A stretch of DNA of 64,000 nt from Dastarcus helophoroides (GCA_028583605.1 CM053330.1:19927539-19991538); one strand, 5' to 3'. Shown: positions 47,801 to 59,799, numbered from the stretch's first letter. Program-made: numbers and translations. The notes: a model not told the origin generated them from the letters alone.

Positions 47801-50800
47801 ATTTTTCTATTGAAACTAAAAATTTTCAAGTTTTTAAATGAAAAATTGCAGAAATTGAAAATTAACCATTTATAATTAATGTCTTAATTTTGACAAAAAG
47901 AAGACATAACTTCTGAAAAAAGTTCGGGTTTCTTGTTTAAAGCCAAATTTTAGAAAAAATAAAAACTTAAATAATTGCAAGGGGTTTTTCTTTAGGAATT
48001 TTGAAAATAATATCCAAAGGATCAAATCTATTAAGAAAAACTGTCAAAATAAAGTTTACCCCATCGAGAAGTTCGTTTAAAACGAGCTGTCAAAAACGTG
48101 TTAAAAATGATGAATATTTTAAAAAAAAGGACGTGGACCATAAAGTAAAAACTGTAGACTAGCAGCACATTTATTACTTGATATGTATATAGGAAAGATT
48201 AATACAATTTTTTTTTGTTTTGGTTTCAATTTTATCAATATTAATTTATGTTGTTTTCAATTAGTTAGTGTGAAACTTTGAGATTGCTTATTAAACAATA
48301 TTAATTTAAATTAAAGCTTTTTAAGTGGCAAAAGTGACATATGTAGAGTAAAGGTTTTCATCAGCATTACCATCCGTCCCAAGTTGATTAGCACAGTCCC
48401 GATTTAACCCCTAAATTCACATATCCCCATCATAATTCCTTATGACCCGAAATCAAACAATTTTGGCAACCGAACTTTTTTTAAATAACATGACTTTTTT
48501 TGGTATTCAAAAGTATTGTGCATTCAAAAGAAATCAAAATAGTACATGGACCTGACAAGAAAAAAATTGTAACAATATTTTGGGCACGTTGACCTTATTT
48601 TTTTGAGTCATCAAAAATAATGTGAACATCTGTTACGATGTTTTCGACACAAAAATTGGCAACCTTGGTTTTTATTACGAACCAGTCTCAATAATGGCCA
48701 TCTCTCAATGTTCATTCTTGAGCTTCTTGAAAACTGTATGTATTTATGATTCCTCCCCCAAAAAATGTCACCCTTTAAAAAAGTAAAATTTTTATGCAAT
48801 TTTTGCAGCAGGTGTTAAAAAGTTTTGCTGCAGGTAATATTGCGCAACAATGGTATTATTATTAGCTTGCTTTTTGCACGTGTGATATAACTGACTTTGA
48901 ATATAGACTTAATTGTTCATATTTTATGGTATTTCTAAATAACCACTGATTTTTATCAAGGTATGTATAAAGGTCGTTCTTAAAAAATCTTTTAAAAAAT
49001 ACAATATATTTTTTATAATTCAAAAATGGCGACAGCTTGGAACGGCACAAGAGAGGGTTGTATTGCGAAAACAGTGTAAGCGTAAGTGCTGTAAAAGCAC
49101 CGTATTAAAATAATAGAACCTTTGGCGGAAACACCGGATATAAGCTACTCTTTTGCAATTCAATTAATTAATTAAAACAAATTACCCCATTTTTCCATCC
49201 GCAGTCACAGGCTGTAGGTTTTTCAGTTGTGGTTGTTGGCCCAGACTCTATAGATGTAATAGAACACAAAAATTTGCCTTTACCTGCATTGTTGGGTGCG
49301 TAAAGACCTGCAAATAATTATTCTTGTTAAAGGTAAAAGTTCTGTTAAATACCTTAGAAACTGTCTAATTAAAACATTACCAATAGTCATCTGGTTTTGG
49401 TCTGAAACTAAGCTCAATTGGCCTTGACCACAATAACGCCGACCATCTTGCAAAGAAGGGTTTCCCGTTAAAGAAACCATCAAAAATTCTGTTTGACAAC
49501 CTGAACTCTAAAATGCAAAAAAAAGTTAACTAATTAAACAATATAAATTTATCATTCTGGCATGCACGAATTGTATGCAGCGAAAGCACAATACAAAGAA
49601 ACGTTAAATGTTAAGTAATTTGCCGAATTTACTATGTAACCTTCCTCTCTGTAATCGACAATTCATTATAAATAGGAAATCTTAAAACTGAAATAACTAC
49701 ATTTAGTCTAAAACAGAGACTAAATAGACTGAACGTTTCAATGTTGTCTCATGCGTACAGTTGAAGCTAAAATCCGGGGAAGTGGGGAGGTGCATTCCAC
49801 TACTCTTTGATATGGTCGGATTAAGTAAAATTTATAAATACGAAACTTTCCGCGTAACGGTCCTAACGATTTAGATGAAACTTTAGAATTAGGGGCTTTT
49901 GGACCAATAGGATAATTTTTATAAGTGCTTTTTGGTAAAAGTTCAGGAGAACTATTTTCAAAGACATCTTGGTTTAATAGTAAAATAATTTTCTTTCAAT
50001 ACGCGACGCCTGTGTACAATATTGTTAAGCCGGTGCTGTAAACACGTCATGATTGTAGTGAAATGGCGACGCGCGCACGCCGATAATTGAATATTTATAT
50101 ATTTTATTTTTACCTACCCAAAGAATGAAACTCTTGATTTTCCTTTACTAATGTGTTTACGAGGTTTCAAGAATGATCCACAATACACTTCCCCATATTT
50201 ACAATCCAGTTTCTTAAAAAAAAGCCGATATTATCTTCGCAAAGGTCTGTCAAATAATAAGAGGGCGTTGCGAGCTAGATGGAGCTAGGCTTTAGCCAGG
50301 CTTTCAACTGGCTTCACTGCTTACCATGTTAGGTTCAGTCTATTTAGTCTCTGGTCTAAAATAAGACGATTGAGCTGTACACGTCTTCCATAGAAATGTA
50401 GCTGGGTTAAAGGATAGAGTGTTCAAATTAAAAATTTTATCGTATCATTAAAAATTGAGTGTCCTTTAAGTTAAATCCTCTTGATAATTATTAACCTCAT
50501 AATATTTAGCAGCTTCATAATAATTTAGTAGCAAATAATATGTTAATTACAATTATAATACGTTAATTAACTATTATAATAGCCTAGATACAAATTCCAT
50601 TTTAAAAGTTTGCTGATTTTTTACGTCATCGTTGTCAATGATACGATAAAGCTTTGAAAGCAACTCGATTATTAGTGATTTAAACAATCTAGGACGTTTC
50701 CAGACGATTCGTCTAAGGCCTTGTCGCCTGGCAACAATTATTAAAAATCGCATAATAATCTCGTTACATTAATAGCTATATTTTAGAATTTGGCTACAAT

Positions 50801-53368
50801 TTTTATTTTATGGTGTCAACACGAATCTTGTCAACTTTACGTTTTTGAGGTTACAAATAGGTGATAATGGTTTTAATGTTGACTGAAAGAGACCTAGCTA
50901 TAGCCTACTGCTTTGGTAAATGAAGGCATTTTCTTGCTTATGACTTTAGGTGCAAAACGAATCAAAAATATTAATCGTTTATATCTATTGGTGTCACTTA
51001 TTTATGTAAATACCTATAGGTGTTATTCACACTTTTGATTTATTTTAGCCATAGATTTGCAGGGAAAAATGCATATGCCTTGATTTAGAGTAGCATTAAG
51101 GTAAAATTTGAATTTGAATTGAAGATAATTATTTGGCACCCTCCTCCCCTAAAAAGCATGAAGTTTTATGTTGATATCATAAAAACTTGAAAAATTGTTA
51201 CGAAATTTCAAAACAATATTTATTTATTATTTAATTTACTCTTTAAAATGCATTATTAGGCTTGGGTGTAATTTCAAGGTATTGTATTGTTATAGAAATT
51301 GCATTGCTTTCCTTTTCCCAAATTCAGTATGTCAATTTATTTTTTGAAAAAAAGAAAAGCAATAAAAGAAGAGCATAATTTTGCCGACTGTTTTTCTTAT
51401 TTCTCCGAGGACAAACAAATGATTCCGGTACAATATTTAGAACTGAATATTCTGCGATTGTCTGGTCGCACTACAACAGCAGTAATTCAACTTAAATTTT
51501 ATTATTTGTCATATAAAATGTATGTGATAAGATGAATACTTTTTACAATATACATGCTTACAGCCAAAGTAATTAATCTATAGATTACGGCTATTATCTG
51601 GTTATTGTGTATAATGTCTATCGAGTTTAGCCAATGTGATTTATTTTTTTTTCAACTCTAATCGTATTAATAACTTTATGGTATCTAGTTATTATGTACG
51701 ATAGAAGATATACTTTTTTCTGGATTAGACCGTGTCAAAGAACTACTAACAATGATGAAAATGGAAATGAACATTTTCAGCAATTCTTTGACTCGGTCCA
51801 ATCCTGGAAGAAGTATATCTTGTACTGATTCTGGTCATGGAAGCCGTTCGTCATTATATTATGTATAAGGGCTGACCAAATTTTATCTCATTGAGAATGA
51901 GTTAACCAATTTATGCAGGCATCTGTTATTATTAATAATGCACTAGCAATATGAATAATAATACTGTGTATAATAAGTATTTCTGGCAGTGTCTAGTTAT
52001 TATGAATATATACATATGTATCACCTAACTGAACTGAACCAGGAAATAATTTATCGGCAGCAAAGTTTGTTAGACGGCTTAATAGGCAACCAAGGTCTAT
52101 GGCAGCAAGGGCTTCAAGGAAGCCAATGATCCATACGGATCACTTAGGTTAGTTTATTAGAATAAGTTATTTACTTTAAAACTGATATATGGTCCATGTC
52201 GAGACCTTACTGCCCGTAAATTCTTAAATATTATAAACTATGATATAAACTCTACTAGGCGTTTCAGTTAAATCATTCGCATCGCTTGGAATCTTTATTG
52301 CCCAGGGATCATTAATTGCTCTTTGATTTAATAATTATTTAGGAAAACAATTGTTATTTTGACCAATTCGTACTATTTATTATGGATAGTATCTGGATAA
52401 AGTGATTAATTTTTACTTTGGCTAGGAAATTTAGTTATTATTTCTAATAACTAATGATTATGCACAATCGCTATTTAATAAGTTTCACCACAGCACATAC
52501 ACTATTAGCAGAATTACATTAATAGCAGAATCCATGTGAATTTCCTATCTAAAATTTTGCTTTTCTTGTTGACATTTTTTTTTCTCTAGCTTAAAACTTG
52601 GCTTTCAATTTTTGACTTTTCTTAAATTTTTAAAAAATTCGACCTTATAATAGAAATCTTGAAGAAATGTCCAAATTTTTAGAATAAGCTAAATTGCAAG
52701 TTTTTCTCAACTATCATCATTAAACAACAATCTTTGCTTTTAACTTGTTTCTTACCACGTTAATTCAAACAATGACCTAACTACTATTACCACCCCAATT
52801 ATTAATTATATTACATACCTACCTGTTTCGAAAAAGTACGAAACTGAGATGTTCTATTTTTGAAGTAGGTGTAAATTTTTCAATGTATCATAAAAGTAAA
52901 ATCCATTTTCTTGCCAATAAACCTTACTTGCGTCTAGTGTATGATTAGGCGAAGTTTGATAAATTAAAAACATCTTATCGCAATAAAAATGGTGCACTAA
53001 ATCTCTTACCTGCTGTAAGTCGATATCTTCGCAAGAAAGAATAATTTTAGAGTTCGGTGGACTCCTGGCTGACCACCTACAAGAGACTGGTGGTGTAAAA
53101 AGATCAGGATATTCCTTATTGTGAATGTAAAATTGTTGCCCAGGAGATATAAATTGTTCAAAGTCACAATCTGCGTCGAATGCCAAACTAAGGGGATAGA
53201 AAAAATTAAGAATGGCAGTTAAAGCCATTACACTCGATGAAAGTGTTCCTAAAAATAAAAAATTATTGTTATCCCAATGTCATACGTTAAAATGACTAAT
53301 TTAATTCAATTTTCACTTTTCAGCTGTTAAGTTGTTAAGATATTATTTGAAATATATTAGTTACCCAT
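41778..53368 (-). CDS. CUB-domain trypsin-like serine protease, copy B (venom serine protease 34-like)
   Basis: Tandem paralogue of copy A, 409 aa, with eight exons at identical phases: 53368-53365, 53248-53010, 49507-49381, 49307-49186, 42951-42753, 42461-42261, 42174-41860 and 41800-41778. Seen: signal peptide, CUB domain, a Thr/Pro-rich linker 8 residues longer than in A, Lys166 before IVGG (residue 167), His209, Asp259, Ser353, and Asp347 in the S1 pocket. The Lys at the activation site fits activation by a trypsin-like protease, unlike A. As in A, Tyr precedes the catalytic Asp-Ser. No stop or frameshift is needed if exon 3 uses the GTAATG donor after the ATTG at 49384-49381. The downstream GTATTT site would break the frame. 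TATA and upstream motifs match A, so similar expression is plausible. Predicted extracellular; substrate unknown. Confidence 0.9.
41860..42174 (-). CDS. Gene B exon 7: catalytic Ser and substrate pocket
   Basis: One codon shorter than in A (DHIIED against DHHIIED). [11 protein letters not shown] carries Asp347 and Ser353. Confidence 0.95.
42261..42461 (-). CDS. Gene B exon 6: catalytic Asp
   Basis: Contains LYDIGLVK with Asp259 and PACLPF. Acceptor GATTTTCAG; donor GTAAGT. Confidence 0.93.
42753..42951 (-). CDS. Gene B exon 5: activation site and catalytic His
   Basis: Starts [15 protein letters not shown] and contains VTAAHC (His209). Lys before IVGG gives a conventional trypsin-type activation bond. 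Confidence 0.93.
42962..44042. other. Start of intron 4, gene B
   Basis: 43000-43270 aligns with 12350-12660 in gene A (shared ttgtcgatttg and gtagtgaagctat-type blocks). The remainder is AT-rich without features. Confidence 0.5.
44045..44862. mobile_element. Long-TIR foldback DNA element (family 1, copy 2)
   Basis: Ends cagggtggaccataattaat and atggtccatcctg, flanked by TA. The left arm stops near 44330 while the right arm is longer, so this copy has an internal deletion. Lies in intron 4 of gene B. Confidence 0.8.
45380..46500. repeat. Nested inverted repeats
   Basis: An outer pair at 45420-45493 and 46418-46485 (gatctcatcagtttggtgta inverted to taccaaactgaagagatc) surrounds the TA-flanked element 45499-46200 and an inner palindrome at 46228-46395 (gacaactccaacaa and ttgttggagttgtc). 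This suggests insertion of one foldback element into another. Confidence 0.6.
45499..46200. mobile_element. Foldback DNA element (family 4)
   Basis: Starts cagggtccgcctttagtg and ends with an inverted counterpart (cactaatggcggccctctatactg), flanked by TA. Arms of about 220 bp share gaacagag and gatataaacttactttttt blocks. No transposase. Confidence 0.75.
46560..46880 (-). pseudogene. RTE-type LINE endonuclease fragment
   Basis: Minus frame 46865-46602 reads RRLYTWRSRADNVDNIVRNQ, IDYIICNKRHKNAI and TYPGADISSDHNLVLATV. The IDYI and SDHNLV motifs belong to the C-terminal half of the apurinic-like endonuclease of RTE elements. No RT follows. Confidence 0.8.
46890..49185. other. Remainder of intron 4, gene B
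   Basis: 48060-48850 aligns loosely with 22560-22920 of gene A (shared aaaagtgacatatg and atggccatctctc-type blocks), confirming shared intron ancestry. No gene. Confidence 0.5.
49186..49307 (-). CDS. Gene B exon 4: end of CUB and extended linker
   Basis: Encodes [15 protein letters not shown], then a linker with a TTTTEKPT stretch (possible O-glycosylation) and CDCGWKNG. It is 24 bp longer than the A exon. Confidence 0.88.
49381..49507 (-). CDS. Gene B exon 3: middle of CUB domain
   Basis: Begins SSGCQTEFLMVSLTGNP and ends QNQMTI plus one base at donor GTAATG. A 7-bp insertion relative to A (in 49345-49360) falls in the intron with this donor and is harmless; with the alternative GTATTT donor it would shift the frame. 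Confidence 0.85.
49714..50353. mobile_element. hAT-type MITE with perfect 8-bp TSD
   Basis: 640 bp with perfect 21-bp terminal inverted repeats that begin cagagactaaatagactgaa, flanked by the direct duplication gtctaaaa at 49706-49713 and 50354-50361. No ORF. In intron 2 of gene B only, so it inserted after the duplication. Confidence 0.9.
50435..50605. repeat. Intron block inverted relative to gene A
   Basis: This segment is the reverse complement of 24815-24990 in the matching intron of gene A (for example taacctcataatatttagca against tgctataatattatgaggtt). See findings. Confidence 0.7.
51706..51820 (+). ncRNA. Candidate miRNA-like hairpin in intron 2 of gene B
   Basis: 37-nt arms at 51706-51742 and 51784-51820 with a 41-nt loop. 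32 of 37 positions pair by Watson-Crick, plus 2 G-U wobbles on the plus strand. Arms are less AT-rich than the surroundings. I do not recognise a known miRNA seed. A small MITE is the alternative. Confidence 0.35.
53010..53248 (-). CDS. Gene B exon 2: signal peptide and N-terminal half of CUB
   Basis: Donor GTAAGAG after ...DLQQ in phase 0, as in A. Unlike A, the reading frame stays open for 51 more codons past the donor (to 52854); see findings. Confidence 0.9.
53365..53368 (-). CDS. Gene B exon 1 (start codon exon)
   Basis: ATGG then donor GTAACT. Joined to exon 2 it reads [15 protein letters not shown], matching copy A. Confidence 0.75.
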
Positions 53369-53453
53369 TTTTCCCAGACAATCCGCATCAAACTGTTATT
53401 TCGTTAAATTAATATTGTCATTCGATACTAAAAAAAAATTAAAAGCGGCTTGT

Positions 53454-53461
53454 CTTTTATG
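53454..53461 (-). promoter_or_regulatory. Gene B TATA-like box
   Basis: Minus strand CATAAAAG, 86 bp from the ATG, inside a block of about 200 bp that aligns with the copy A promoter. Confidence 0.6.
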
Positions 53462-53560
53462 CTGATCTTCCCAGACTGATATCTTTATCAGATCATCTGA
53501 TCAATCCTTTTTTTATCTAACATTAATCACTACTTTAGGTCTTTGATCTATTTACAGTAG

Positions 53561-53579
53561 GACGTGTAATTTACACGTC
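53561..53579. promoter_or_regulatory. Upstream palindrome, gene B promoter
   Basis: gacgtgtaatttacacgtc, 9-bp arms around one central base, about 193 bp before the ATG and colinear with the copy A site. Confidence 0.5.
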
Positions 53580-54327
53580 TTATGTTTCATTGCGGCTTAT
53601 TCAATTATCTACTGTAAATTTTAACGCTCTAGCGACAAAATGTTGTTAAACAATCGTTTCAAAACAAATTCAATATCAGGTGGTATTTAGAATTTTCTTG
53701 ATATATATCCTCTTGTTTTGCTTCTAAGATCTTGTATACGTACTTAAGATACTGCAAAGTACTTAAAATTTTCCGATAAAAATAAACACATTAACTTAGC
53801 TATAAATAAATGTAGGTTACCTTTTTTAAAAACTATTTTAAAATTTAACATGTTTTATAATTTTAAAAAACCAATTTACATTGGCGCTCTTAGTAAGTAA
53901 ATAATTATTTATTGTTGATTACACTAAAAAGTGACTAGTTACTTTATTTGTTATCTTTTAAAAAAACATGTTTCCTAAAATTACTATGTGAAAGCAAACA
54001 AAATTAATTTACTCCTTTCTTTACAGCTATAATCCTAAATAATTCCTAAATCTTTACTTAAAATAAATTAAAATTCATACTCATTATCACCAGGCTTCTC
54101 TATCTACATTAGAAAAGTTAGTATAAATTTGCAAAAATTCGATATGGCGCCTTACAAAAGCCGAAGTTTATTGTAGTGGGAATGTTGAAAAATGTATTGA
54201 AATACCTTTCATTAAGATTATGCTCCAGAAATTTAGAATTAACTTACTCTCGATGCGTTCATTAAACTTAATCAGTGCTAAAATGCGTAACTTTGCTCTA
54301 ATTTATTTCATACCATAACTATAACTA

Positions 54328-54448
54328 TTAAACGCTAATAACAATCAATACAACAATAAATATTAAAAATTTCAGTCATATCAAATATTTATAGAAACAT
54401 CGTAGACATTTTAATATTTCTTGTTGTATTAATTGTTAATAGAGTTTA
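54328..54448. repeat. Hairpin upstream of gene B
   Basis: Arms of about 36 nt (54329-54364 and 54413-54448) with a 48-nt loop. Related in sequence to the hairpin upstream of gene A at 25990. Confidence 0.55.
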
Positions 54449-54556
54449 AGAGATATAAATATTGAAAAAATCCACATAGTAATGGTTAAACACGTGAATT
54501 AATACCTCAACTGTTCAAATAAGCTTTACCTCAATGGTGAGGGTCGAAAAATTGAT

Positions 54557-56990
54557 GTCCCGTATATTTATTTATTTATTTTATTATAAATTGCCCAACA
54601 ATGGTTACTATTTACAGGGCAATTACAACTACTTAGAATTACAATCTAAAAAATTAAATCTAATATATAACCAAAAAATAAATAGGTGTGCACATTATTG
54701 TATCCAAAGAAATTATGATTGGTAATTACAAATTGTATACAAGTGATTTCAATTTTTTTTAATTTACAATAAAATATATCATAGTTATTCTCTACTAAGC
54801 TATTAGAGACACACATCATCAGGGGTGAGTATTTAAAAATATTTGTTCTAAAGTTAGGTATGTAGAAGGCAACAGAATTTCTGATCTTGAGTCTAGGTAC
54901 ATTAAAAAATAACTTTTGTAGCAACAATGGACACTCCAAGGTTTCATTGACCGGAAGTCAAATAATGCAGCAAGTTTTACTTGATCTATCGAGGAGGATA
55001 GTTGTTGAATTTCTTAAGATGCAAAAACTTTAAAAATAGTCTTTGTACTTTTTAATCATGTTGGTCTAGTAAACCTGATGTGGATCCCAAATGACTGAAG
55101 CGTACTCTAATTTAGAGCGTACAATGGCACAATAGAATGTTTTGATGGCATCAGCATCAAATTCATTACAGTTTCGAATAACAAAACCCAATGGTTTAAG
55201 AGCTGTATTTACGACACTTATTAAATGTTTCTTGAAAGAGAGGTGGACATCAAACATCACTCTTAAGTCTCTAATTGCTTAATATATGGTTAGTTCTTCA
55301 TGTGTGTGAAACCCAATTGTTGCGCTGCACAAGGAATAAGACAGAATGCTACATTTGCGAATGTTGAAGCTTGGCGCATTCTTTAAACTCAACTTATGCA
55401 CTTAGATATTGCTGCAAATATTCTGCATCTTAAATGCATTCCACTGTTCTATATAATTTAAGGTCATCAGCATGCAGGAGGCACTTCGAGTATTTTAGAT
55501 CAACAGCAACGACATTAATAGAAACCAAGAACAGCAACGGTCTCAAATTGGAGCCTTGTGGCACTCCGGATCTCTGCACGTATACTTCGGATTTGTACCC
55601 ATTGACAACCACCATATAAGCGGTGGTCATTTATATAAGAAGCAAGCCAAAAAATTAACTTTTCAGAAATGCCCATTTGATGCAGCTTTACTAATAATAT
55701 ATTATGCGAAATTCGGTCAAATGCTTTAATGTTGTCGCTGTAGATAACATCGACTTGCTTCTGCTGGTCCAAATTTTCAGCTAAAAATTGAGTCATACAT
55801 GCCAGGTTTGATGTGGTCGATCTTCCGGGTACAAAGCCATGCTGATTCTCAGTTATTTGGGTTTTAGGGAAAAAACAGTCGGTTATAGATAATGCTCGAA
55901 GTTTTTCGCGAAAACAGATATTATTGAAATTGGTCTATAATTTTTGACTTGTGCCGTGTCTCCTTTTTTGTGTATGGGACCGACTTTAAATTTCTTCCAT
56001 TGCTTGGGGAAGACTGCAAAATTTAGACTCAAGTTAAATATGTGGGTAAGTGGTCTAGCCAAACCTCTGCACAGTCTCTAATAAGAACAGTTGGAATAAG
56101 ATCCAAGCCACATGAATCGTTATTTTTAAGATTTCTAATATATTTTAGAACTGTGCAAGTCTCAATATCTGGAATGGATGCGGATGGATTGCTGCAAAAT
56201 TCATTATTGCAGCATTCAGTTAATGGTTGAATAGGGTTGGAAAATACCGATGGAAATGACATTTCTCCTGGAAGAGACGTTCTCCCTTTCTTGTCTGTAA
56301 CAAATTTCCAGAAATGTTTTGGATTGCTTTTTGCGTGCTGGTTGCGAAGTTTTTGTAATCTAACAATAAGTGACTAATTTTTTTTGCACGGTGTCTTAAT
56401 TGCAAAAATTTGGTGTAATCATTAATATCTTTAGATTTTTTATAGATTTTGTAGTATTTTTAATTCAGATTTACTGTTCTTTTCAAGTCTGGAAAAAACC
56501 ATTTGGGGTAATTGTTCTTGTGACCCCTAAGTAAGGAGACATGCTAATCCAGTAGCTCATAAATACGACAGTAAAATCCTGCATATTTCATTGACGTCTT
56601 AAGGTGCAAATAGAAGTGGCCAAGCAACACACGGTATGTCATTATATAGTGCAACGAAATCGACCGTTTTAAACTTATAATTTTTATTAACCAAAGAGAA
56701 TGAAAATTTTTTGTTTTTGTCGTAGGGGATTTCGAATCCTATGTAAAGAGATGGATAATAATTTTCACTAGAGGAACATTGCTTCTTTCTAACCCACATT
56801 TACAATTTGTATACAAAAGAAGGTCCAATGCATTGCCTTGGGCATGGGGTAGGTGCCCCTCAACAATAAATTCTTACTTATTTTGTATTGTTGGTCAAAT
56901 TAACGCAAACTTTCATATGTTGATTACGAGCATTGCAAAAATAATAAAAAGGTAGTCGGAGGATTTAATTAATTTGCCCAAAGATGTAAC
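54557..56990 (-). mobile_element. Non-LTR retrotransposon (LINE), minus strand, decayed
   Basis: From right to left: endonuclease piece (56799-56599), pre-RT (56405-56029), RT palm (55796-55515 with SDNIKAFDRISHNILLVKL; 55630-55430 with SGVPQGSNLRPLLFLVSINV and HADDLKLY), thumb (55260-55066, SKLEYASVIWDPHQ), C-terminal region (54939-54646) and an (AAAT/AAATA)n tail. Both catalytic Asp of the ADD box remain, but the frame is broken. Interrupts DNA homologous to the gene A upstream flank. Confidence 0.85.
55430..55796 (-). pseudogene. LINE reverse transcriptase palm, frameshifted
   Basis: Two overlapping frames together carry KAFDRISHNILL, GVPQGSNLRPLLF and LLHADDLKLY. The Tyr of YADD is His. 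Confidence 0.85.
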
Positions 56991-56999
56991 TTGTAGAAA

Positions 57000-59799
57000 A
57001 TAAACTCCAAATAAACTTCAAATTTCTAGTTTGCTGAATTCAAAAGTTTTAGCATTAGCTGTTTTTGTACCATCATAAAAAACCGTAGGAAAAATTTGTC
57101 ATATTTTGATTGCATTAAAGCGTACTTCAACAAATATTTTTCAGTAGTCCCCTCGTTTAGTTTTTTGAGATAATCTAAACCCCTTTGATTGATTCTATAT
57201 TTAAAAACTACACGACGATTTTTGTTAATTTATCGTCATTTAAAGCAAAAAAAAAACATGTTTAGTTTCGTATCAATAAGTTTGAAAATTGTACCATAAA
57301 TGAAACTGGGGTTTTAAAAATTAGGAGTACTTCCTACAAGATTGAAAAGAGATAAGAAATTAGGGATATTCGTTTTTCAGATAATAAGCAAATTAAGGGT
57401 ATGGCGATACTTCAAGTATTGGTGATACTACAAGTCAGTCGTGATTTTTCAAACTTGAAGTGTCGACGAGGACTCGTATAAAATTTGAAGACGCTGCAAC
57501 CTATGTTCATTGTGCTCGAATTAACTTTATCGTTTTTCCTAAAAGCCAATTTCAAGATGAAGTTTCCCCTTTTTATTTATTTTGTTACATTGAAAATGTT
57601 TTTCTTGGCTCTAATCCATATCTAACTTACCAAGAAAATTTAATTATTAAAAATAAAAAAGAAAAAAAAAATTGTTTACTTCTTTTTTTAATTTTTTAAA
57701 GTCGATAATGTGAGAAATGCTCAAAATGCGGAGTTTATTAAAACAACGGTCTCCAAATTAACGAAAAGAGAATTAAAATTTAGAATTTGTGTTTTATCAA
57801 TAAGGTTTAAATTAAAATGGGAATTTCGAGAGAAACGCCCAATTTATGGAAATAAATTTCGAAAAGAAGTTGAAATTCCTAAAAAAAATTAAGTCTTTAA
57901 AAACTGTTTCCTTTTACCTTAGGATTAATAAAAAACGCTACTTTTCAAGTTTTTAGAAAAAGATTGACATCTAGAAAAATTCAAAATATAAAATGTAAAC
58001 TCATATTTTGGAAATATTTACGAGTATAACTTCGATTAAATTATAACTGCTAACGAAAAATGGAAATTTTAAACGAAAAATTAAGAACTCAGAATCTCTG
58101 TAAAAAGTTGATTTTTTGTGATTCAATTGAAAAAACAAATTACAAGAAAAAAGATCGACATTGCAAGACTAAAACCGATACTTAGGTAAACGGAAAAAAA
58201 TCAAAATTTCTGAAAAGTAACAAACTCTGTAGTATTAAAAAATAAATTTGAATACTCGGAATTTTGAGACGAAAGTGGAAATTCGGTAAAGCAGTTTCCA
58301 AATGTTTTAAGAATTCCGAAATTTCAACTTAGAACTTATATAACGCAGATGAACACCAAGAAAGGGTTTTTGTACATTCGTAGCCAAGGATGTTAAATAT
58401 GGGATGAACATTTGCTTGGAAATTTTTTAAGTTAGAAATATGGAAATTAGAGTTTGGGCTTGCTTATCCACAAAAGACAGCTTTATCAGGGTTTTTCGCA
58501 ATTCATTTCCTAAGGGATAAAATAAGGAAACAGGTTTGTATGGGAAGTGTTCATTTTTAAAGTTAGAAACGCGATTTGAGAACATTTTCAAAAATGGGTA
58601 CACTGCTAGTACATACATAATTCGGCAATACCGAAAGACAGAAAATCTGTTGGTGTATTTTGGTGTTATACTGGTCATAATTCGAAAACATTAGAAATGT
58701 TGAAAATTCTAAAAAGTATATAATATTCAAGAAGTGTATTATACATAAGCATATCAATGTGTTTCTAAAGATCTAGAACAGAAAACAGCAATCCAAGTAT
58801 ACATTAAAAAGTTCAGTAATATGTTTCAAATTGTAGATGAAGTGGATAGAAGAAAAAATTATTTAATCTGTCTACAAAAGTCCAGATGTTTGTTTTCGAC
58901 ATTATCATCTAACGTATTTTCATACATGTTTTTAACAGAAAATATGAAAGATTTATGACTTGGCAATCGCAAACGTTATTAATGTTGGACTTCATTTTAT
59001 AAGCTTATGAAAAAAAGAAAACAATATGTACTAGATATAGGTATTTTGGAATTATGTACATAAAAGTAATCCATCATAGACCATTCATAATAAATTAAAT
59101 TAAAATGTAAACGTGTTCGCGCTGTACTGTTTGTATAAAAAACGTAAAGTCAGGGGAATTATTAAAAAATTAATCTTACCAAACTATGAAGAATATTATA
59201 CTTTGTAGTTAGCAAATAAATATTAAGACACGTTATTCTTATTGTTTAAATAATAATCCACTTGTAACAATTTGGTTAATAGTGTGAATACATTTACTAA
59301 AAATTCGAATAACTAATTAAAAATACACCTTAAGAATAAAACAAAACTGTTTCGCTATTGCATCGAAACTCAAAATTTGGAAGCCATTGCAAAATATAAC
59401 CTGTGTTCTTTTCCAAAAGGATTTTAAACAATAGTTCAATAAAAAAGTAAAGATGAAAAAATTTAATTCAAATTTCGTTTCTTTTCGGCAGAAATGCGAG
59501 AAGAATCCAAAACCTAGTAAAACATAAATATTCGGCGATAAGTATACCACTTGTTTCCGGGCACTTTTCCTTTTAAATAGTGCAAACAGGTCCGACAGGG
59601 CGACTGGAGCGATTGAGCCCAATAGGGCCCCGCAATTAATTAATCACTAACAAAATTAACAAAAAGTTATTTTTTGAAATTTAAAGCAAATTACTTTTGA
59701 CGATAAAGGATAAGTTATAAATTATTCAAATAATTAAAAATATATTTATTTTAAGATCCCATTGATGGATGAGATTTATTATTGTGTTTATTATATACT
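57000..59799. other. Upstream flank of gene B, no gene
   Basis: 57280-57330 aligns with 26920-26960 and 57395-57610 with 31535-31720, so the same ancestral flank is split differently in the two copies. 57710-58330 is A-rich low-complexity DNA. Confidence 0.5.

Noticed and set aside
49280..49483. Possible frameshift in exon 3 of gene B caused by a 7-bp insertion
   Set aside because: Only a problem if the GTATTT donor is used. The GTAATG donor 40 bp earlier keeps the frame in both copies and gives the expected CUB spacing.
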